Of a DNA stretch of 64,000 nucleotides, positions 60,050-64,000 are shown piece by piece. Each line of letters starts with the position of its first letter. The first letter of the stretch is position 1. The translations under genes and the position numbers were made by a program. This stretch comes from Laburnicola sp. R22_1. Lineage: Eukaryota; Ascomycota; Dothideomycetes; Pleosporales; Didymosphaeriaceae. The notes under the pieces are model-generated. The model had not been told where the DNA came from and did not search any database. It saw only the letters and a program-made list of their open reading frames with translations. The DNA lies in assembly GCA_014281115.1 (NCBI GenBank), contig JACONQ010000004.1:2728001-2792000 (forward strand). The letters run 5' to 3'.

Positions 60050-61459
60050 ATGGCAGGTCTACTTCCCGCCACCGGCATTGACGATCATAGTGGTTCGGAG
60101 ACGGAACGTGATACTCCAGACAGCGAACACGATAGTGAAGGCAGCGAGTACAATGCCCCTGTCAATGAACGGAATACTCTAGGCAGTAAGCACAACGCTC
60201 CTGGCAGCGAACGCGATGCTCTCGACAGCGAACACAATGCTCCTAACAACAAACACGATGCTCCTAACAACGAACGCGATGCTCTTGACAGCGAACACGA
60301 TGATCCGTTAAGTCCAATCGATGACCAGGTATTTTCAAAGATGGAAGAGGAGTATGAGGGGAAGGAGATAGACGACATTGTAAAGAGGGGACGCAATGAT
60401 GGAGGGGTTACGAAAGACAGGAGATCAGATGAGCCTGCTCAACAGCGAGACGTCGACGTCTCAGACGAAATTACTGATAGAGAGAAAGTCGAAGACGACT
60501 CGGATGATGACACCAGAGATGAAGTCGTCAAATCGATTGAAGTAGCCGAGCCTGAAGTTGAAGCCGCCGAAGAAGCTATCCCTGCAACCACCAGAGTGAC
60601 AAGATCGAAGACAAAAGCCAAAAGGGGAGTTACCTTCGCTGCCGACTCAGCTGAGCCCCACGAGCAAGAACCGCAAGGTGGAAAGGCTGTCGCCACCAAG
60701 AAGACCACCACCAGGTCAGCAGGCAGCAATAAGTCGGGAAAGAAGGCAGCTCAAGACGTCGACAAGCCTCAAAAGCCGGCCACGAAACCGAAGAAAAGCA
60801 AGAAGCCGGCATCTGAGACTGCACCACCAAAAGGTTCCAAACAGCGCCTCAGAAGTGAAAGAGCGGAGGCGAGGAAATCTGGACAGCCACAATCGCTAGC
60901 AACATCAGCAGCAGCACCAGCTCCAACTATAGCACCAGCACCAGCTCCAACTATAGCATCAGCAGCAGCTCCAACTGCAGCATCAGCAGCTCCAACCCGG
61001 ACCTCTAGAGCAGGAGGAGGGAGGCAAGGGACGAAGAAGGCAACACAGGCGAACGAAGCCGATGATGACGATGCGAACACGGCCGCGGACGGAGAGGAAA
61101 CGGAGGCGGCAAGTTCCAAATCCAAGCCCAAACTCAAGCCCACGAAGAATCCGGGCAAGCGTAAGCAGTCAGCCGCCGAGGAAGAGCAGGGCGAGGATAA
61201 TCCTCTTCTCCGACCTATAACTACTGGGCAGGTTACAGAGGCAATCGTCGATTTGCTAGAAAGGAGTCAAGCGCTGCAGACAGATGCTGCCGAGTTGCAA
61301 CAAAACGGAGTCCAACTGGGAAACATGTTTGCAGATTACGCTAGGCAGCATGACAGTAGTTTGGCGTCGAGGGCTGTACGGCAGGCTATCGAAGACGCGC
61401 TAAGCTCGCCTCATAGGGTTGGAGGGCAGCGGGTTGCAAAAAGGCCGAAGAGAAGGTGA
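60050..61459 (+). CDS. Charged low-complexity protein with N-terminal repeats, probably nuclear
   Basis: One exon, 469 aa from the ATG at 60050 (MAGLLPATGIDDHSGSETER); the frame is open back to 59804 but unlike protein there. Residues about 20-85 are imperfect 10-residue repeats of the NNERDALDSEHDAP kind. A long acidic/basic disordered region with Lys-rich clusters (KPKKSKKPASETAPPKG), an Ala/Pro tract (APAPTIAPAPAPTIASA) and several basic nuclear-import-like runs follows. The only part that looks folded is at the C-terminus: LLRPITTGQVTEAIVDLLER, then a likely helix ending in basic KRPKRR. No family recognised. Nuclear location is inferred from the basic runs. Confidence 0.65.
   Translation: MAGLLPATGIDDHSGSETERDTPDSEHDSEGSEYNAPVNERNTLGSKHNAPGSERDALDSEHNAPNNKHDAPNNERDALDSEHDDPLSPIDDQVFSKMEEEYEGKEIDDIVKRGRNDGGVTKDRRSDEPAQQRDVDVSDEITDREKVEDDSDDDTRDEVVKSIEVAEPEVEAAEEAIPATTRVTRSKTKAKRGVTFAADSAEPHEQEPQGGKAVATKKTTTRSAGSNKSGKKAAQDVDKPQKPATKPKKSKKPASETAPPKGSKQRLRSERAEARKSGQPQSLATSAAAPAPTIAPAPAPTIASAAAPTAASAAPTRTSRAGGGRQGTKKATQANEADDDDANTAADGEETEAASSKSKPKLKPTKNPGKRKQSAAEEEQGEDNPLLRPITTGQVTEAIVDLLERSQALQTDAAELQQNGVQLGNMFADYARQHDSSLASRAVRQAIEDALSSPHRVGGQRVAKRPKRR
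60110..60305 (+). repeat. Coding tandem repeats, about 30-nt unit
   Basis: Successive units of the kind gacagcgaacacgatgctcc, with gcgaacgcgatgctc variants, encode alternating SEHxAP and NERDAL modules. Confidence 0.7.
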
Positions 61460-62013
61460 GGTCTGGAGTCTTCGCTGGGAGGTGGTCCGTCTAGGCTTGT
61501 TCAAAGCGACCAGCACACATTGCAAGCAAGCTTTCAACATGGTAGTGTAACGAATGGCAGCGGTACATAGGTTCGATATGTTGGTTCTGGCATAGTGAAT
61601 AGAATCCAGCCATCTGACTATTTTCAGTGATATTGATTCTTTATGTCCACCTTTCGTCTGATCATTGATGTGCGGAAACGCGGCTATTGACGGGGACGAG
61701 ACTTGCAGGGGGGGCAAGGGATAGAGTAGAGATGTTGCAACACGCCCACAAAAAATGCCTCGCTCTCTGCTTTGAAGACAAGATGAAGGTGATGCCCGAC
61801 ACACATGAGGTGAAGTCGGAGGAAGCGCGTCATGTCAAACGGAAAATGTTGTCGCGGTTGCCCCTCGTAACGGGCCCCAGCAACACGGCAAAATAGAACG
61901 ACGCGTCCGTGCCACCTGGGCCAAGCGCCAGCGGCCTCACCGTATAGTATTTCTATACTCTTTCTCCCTTCGACCTCGACACTCGACCTCCACCGGGACC
62001 AGACCCGCCCACC
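61460..62013. other. Intergenic, no gene seen
   Basis: 554 nt. A minus-strand open frame 61684-62598 overlaps the next gene and is its shadow. Confidence 0.5.
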
Positions 62014-64000
62014 ATGCGCCGCTTCGTAGAGAGCACGCCGTGCCCGGCGCCGCATCCATCCTATTCCGCCCATCGTTACAACGACTACGACAGCCGCTCG
62101 TCCATGTACGCGCCGAGCTACTCGACCGACGACACGACGGCCAACATCGAATACACAACAGAGATACAGGCCGGCCTGCGCCATGTGAAGCCGCGGCGCC
62201 CGACGCGCGGCGTGCGCAAGCCGGCCTTCAACGCCGGCTTGGATATCTTCGAGGACGTCGCACAGGAGGAGGAGCAGGCCGCGATGGAGATCAAGAGGCG
62301 GAGCAGAGCCTCCGTCATGCCTGCGGGCATCGACAGGAAGAGCACCATCCTTGCGCACAAGGCAAAGAAGATACACATACCCGCGCCCGAAGTGAAGGAG
62401 CCGCAGGTTCAGAAGCCGCAGAGGAGACGCGTTTCGCAGCTTCTGACGGACAGACACGCCATGGATACAAATGCAACCGTGCAACTGCAGGAAGAGAGGC
62501 TCGAGAAGAGGGAGCTGAGAGAGCAGGGGCCGAAGAAGGACCCGAGGCGGAGAACAATCTACGTTCCCTCCGACGACACATCCATTATGACCATCCATCC
62601 CGGACAGTCATTGCACAAGGCGCGAAACCCAAGAGAGCCATCACCTGATACTGGACTGGAGCTTGTCACCCTGTCCGAGGAAGAGGCCGAGAACTTGGTG
62701 CCTGTGCTGAAGAAGGAGAAAAAGGTCCCTCGCAAATCATTGGCAGCACCTCCTAAGCGCGCTCCTTTGGGCCAAACTAGTCGCCAAAGCCAGTCGTTTT
62801 CCACCGACATATATGGACAGGGCGGTGGCAAGGAAAATGTTCCACCCGGCATGCAGGTGTTTGAGGGCAAAGCCGGCACACATATCGAATTCAACTTCGG
62901 AGAGGAGAACAAGCCCACACCGAAACCGGCAAAGGTTCACTTTAGCTCCAAGACATCGGAAACCAATTCCCAAGCGAGGACGAGAATCGATGGCACACAG
63001 AAGCGATTGAGGCCTCAGCTCACCCATGACGGATCACCTTCGAAAGCGATCAAAGCAAAAGCAGACAGCGTTGCCTCGTCTATACGTACGACTTCTACGC
63101 GCACGTCTACAACCAAGTCATCCGTCAAGAGTGTCCGAAACCGGGTGTCATCAAAGCCCGGTAGCACCCTCTCTTCGTCGTCTCCGTTCCACACCGACCG
63201 GTCCCCGCCTACGGCGCTACGCAGGCGGAAAGTGGAACGAGCACCAGCGACGATCACGTTGATGCACGAAGTCGGAAAACCGCAGTCGCCGAGAGAGAAG
63301 TATCCGGTTCTGACTGAGGATCTTGCTCGGCCTGAATTGTACGAGGACAACTGGCTTACTTACCAAGAGATCGCCATCACCCAGCTGCTCAACTCCATGT
63401 TCGACTCGGCCAGCAAAGATCCCAATGTAGAGCAGAGCACCGAGCAGCTGCGAAAGAGATTGCTTGAAATGTACCATGAGCCTTCAATGCCAGCTCTACA
63501 TAAGCGACTACAGGCTTCGCTCCAGTATGGTGCATTGAGTATCCCAAAAGACCTTTTGAGCCAAACCCTACGACTCAAGGATGATGTGGGACTGCGCAAG
63601 AAGTTCCTTAACATGTGGGTGAAGACATACGATCTCACTTCGCTCCGAGCTGCCGCGGAAACCGTAGTTGGACGACAAATCACTGTTCCGTCGAGGCTCT
63701 CAAGCGGCTCCACCAGCTCAGACGATGGCTCTCGTTTGATGCGAGCAGAGCGAAGGGCCATTGAGAATTTCCTCGATGCCTTCCTTATCCGCAATGAAGA
63801 CGCTGTCCGTGTCAAGAACGGCATGGGCAGTATCGCTAGCATTGCTCGGGGCGATCACGGCGATGATTTTGGTTCGCAAGGCTGGTCTTGGAGACGCACC
63901 GCACTTCGCTGTCTGATGCTAATCTTCCTCCTTGACAAAGCCAAGAACGCCGATGTACTCTCGGGCTGCCTTTTTCAGTCGACTTCACCATACAAGACTT
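62014..64000 (+). CDS. Abnormal spindle (ASPM/Asp) homologue, 5' part
   Basis: The ATG at 62014 (MRRFVESTPCPAPHPSYSAH) opens a frame that stays open to the window end, 662 codons with no intron or stop. The first 400 residues are disordered, basic and Ser/Thr-Pro-rich. A KEN box lies at residues 273-275 (GGGKENVPPGMQ), and several SP/TP sites could be Cdk targets. From about residue 430 a helical region begins (YEDNWLTYQEIAITQLLNSM), with SLRAAAETVVGRQI and then WSWRRTALRCLMLIFLLDKA and GCLFQSTSPYKT. That run precedes the calponin-homology and IQ regions in fungal ASPM-like proteins, which would lie beyond the window. These proteins focus spindle poles with calmodulin. The assignment rests on the late helical motif and is fairly confident. 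Confidence 0.75.
   Translation, partial: MRRFVESTPCPAPHPSYSAHRYNDYDSRSSMYAPSYSTDDTTANIEYTTEIQAGLRHVKPRRPTRGVRKPAFNAGLDIFEDVAQEEEQAAMEIKRRSRASVMPAGIDRKSTILAHKAKKIHIPAPEVKEPQVQKPQRRRVSQLLTDRHAMDTNATVQLQEERLEKRELREQGPKKDPRRRTIYVPSDDTSIMTIHPGQSLHKARNPREPSPDTGLELVTLSEEEAENLVPVLKKEKKVPRKSLAAPPKRAPLGQTSRQSQSFSTDIYGQGGGKENVPPGMQVFEGKAGTHIEFNFGEENKPTPKPAKVHFSSKTSETNSQARTRIDGTQKRLRPQLTHDGSPSKAIKAKADSVASSIRTTSTRTSTTKSSVKSVRNRVSSKPGSTLSSSSPFHTDRSPPTALRRRKVERAPATITLMHEVGKPQSPREKYPVLTEDLARPELYEDNWLTYQEIAITQLLNSMFDSASKDPNVEQSTEQLRKRLLEMYHEPSMPALHKRLQASLQYGALSIPKDLLSQTLRLKDDVGLRKKFLNMWVKTYDLTSLRAAAETVVGRQITVPSRLSSGSTSSDDGSRLMRAERRAIENFLDAFLIRNEDAVRVKNGMGSIASIARGDHGDDFGSQGWSWRRTALRCLMLIFLLDKAKNADVLSGCLFQSTSPYKT

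Noticed and set aside
61684..62598. 304-codon minus-strand frame
   Set aside because: Antisense to the ASPM homologue start and its leader.

Overview
The window looks like nuclear chromosome of a filamentous ascomycete (Pezizomycotina, most likely a Dothideomycete). Genes carry short GT-AG introns of about 45-200 nt with CTAA-type branch points, lie on both strands and are not in operons. The contents include a HET-domain protein, a Dal5-type permease, a Mae1-type TDT carrier, a Δ9 desaturase with a C-terminal cytochrome b5, DUF7136 and GPI-anchored Ser/Thr/Pro-rich wall proteins. Exon boundaries were read by hand; every model given as intact was checked to have a total coding length divisible by three.

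Layout. 1-9.0 kb: 3' part of a fructosamine/ketosamine-3-kinase, a Wss1-like WLM metalloprotease, an unrecognised protein, a decayed GH5 exo-β-1,3-glucanase and eIF3k. 9.6-17 kb: a HET-domain gene with an early stop, a small Cys-rich protein whose leader carries a 5'-truncated LINE with a perfect 14-bp target duplication, and a secreted epoxide hydrolase with a frameshift. 17.7-23.2 kb: GH20 hexosaminidase, a GT8-like type II membrane glycosyltransferase and ribosomal protein uL11. 24.6-34.3 kb: a second small Cys-rich protein, a Dal5-type permease, a secreted DUF7136 protein, a Mae1-like carrier and a 2EXR/F-box-like protein. 34.7-48.8 kb is a dense housekeeping block: CCT7, an Hrt3/Pof7-like F-box protein, an Mtm1-like mitochondrial carrier, an ELYS-domain nucleoporin, an unknown gene, Δ9 desaturase, ribosomal protein uS10 and a Cue3-like CUE protein. 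49.3-52 kb: a broken MFS transporter flanked on its far side by a decayed copy of the 3' end of the CUE gene. 52.6-64 kb: an RBR E3 ligase, two divergent GPI-anchored proteins, a repeat-bearing charged (probably nuclear) protein and the 5' part of an abnormal-spindle (ASPM) homologue running off the window.

Functionally this is not a biosynthetic cluster. It is a mosaic of conserved genes (translation, folding, ubiquitin, mitosis) and wall/secretion genes (GH5, GH20, GT8, GPI proteins, DUF7136). The accessory genes carry most of the damage: nonsense codons or frameshifts in the GH5, HET, epoxide hydrolase and MFS genes, while the housekeeping genes are all open. I saw no tRNA, rRNA, CRISPR, telomeric repeat or DNA transposon, and nothing I would call a wholly new system. 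The best leads are the LINE insertion, the HET nonsense codon, the segmental copy beside the MFS pseudogene and the unrecognised conserved-looking genes.
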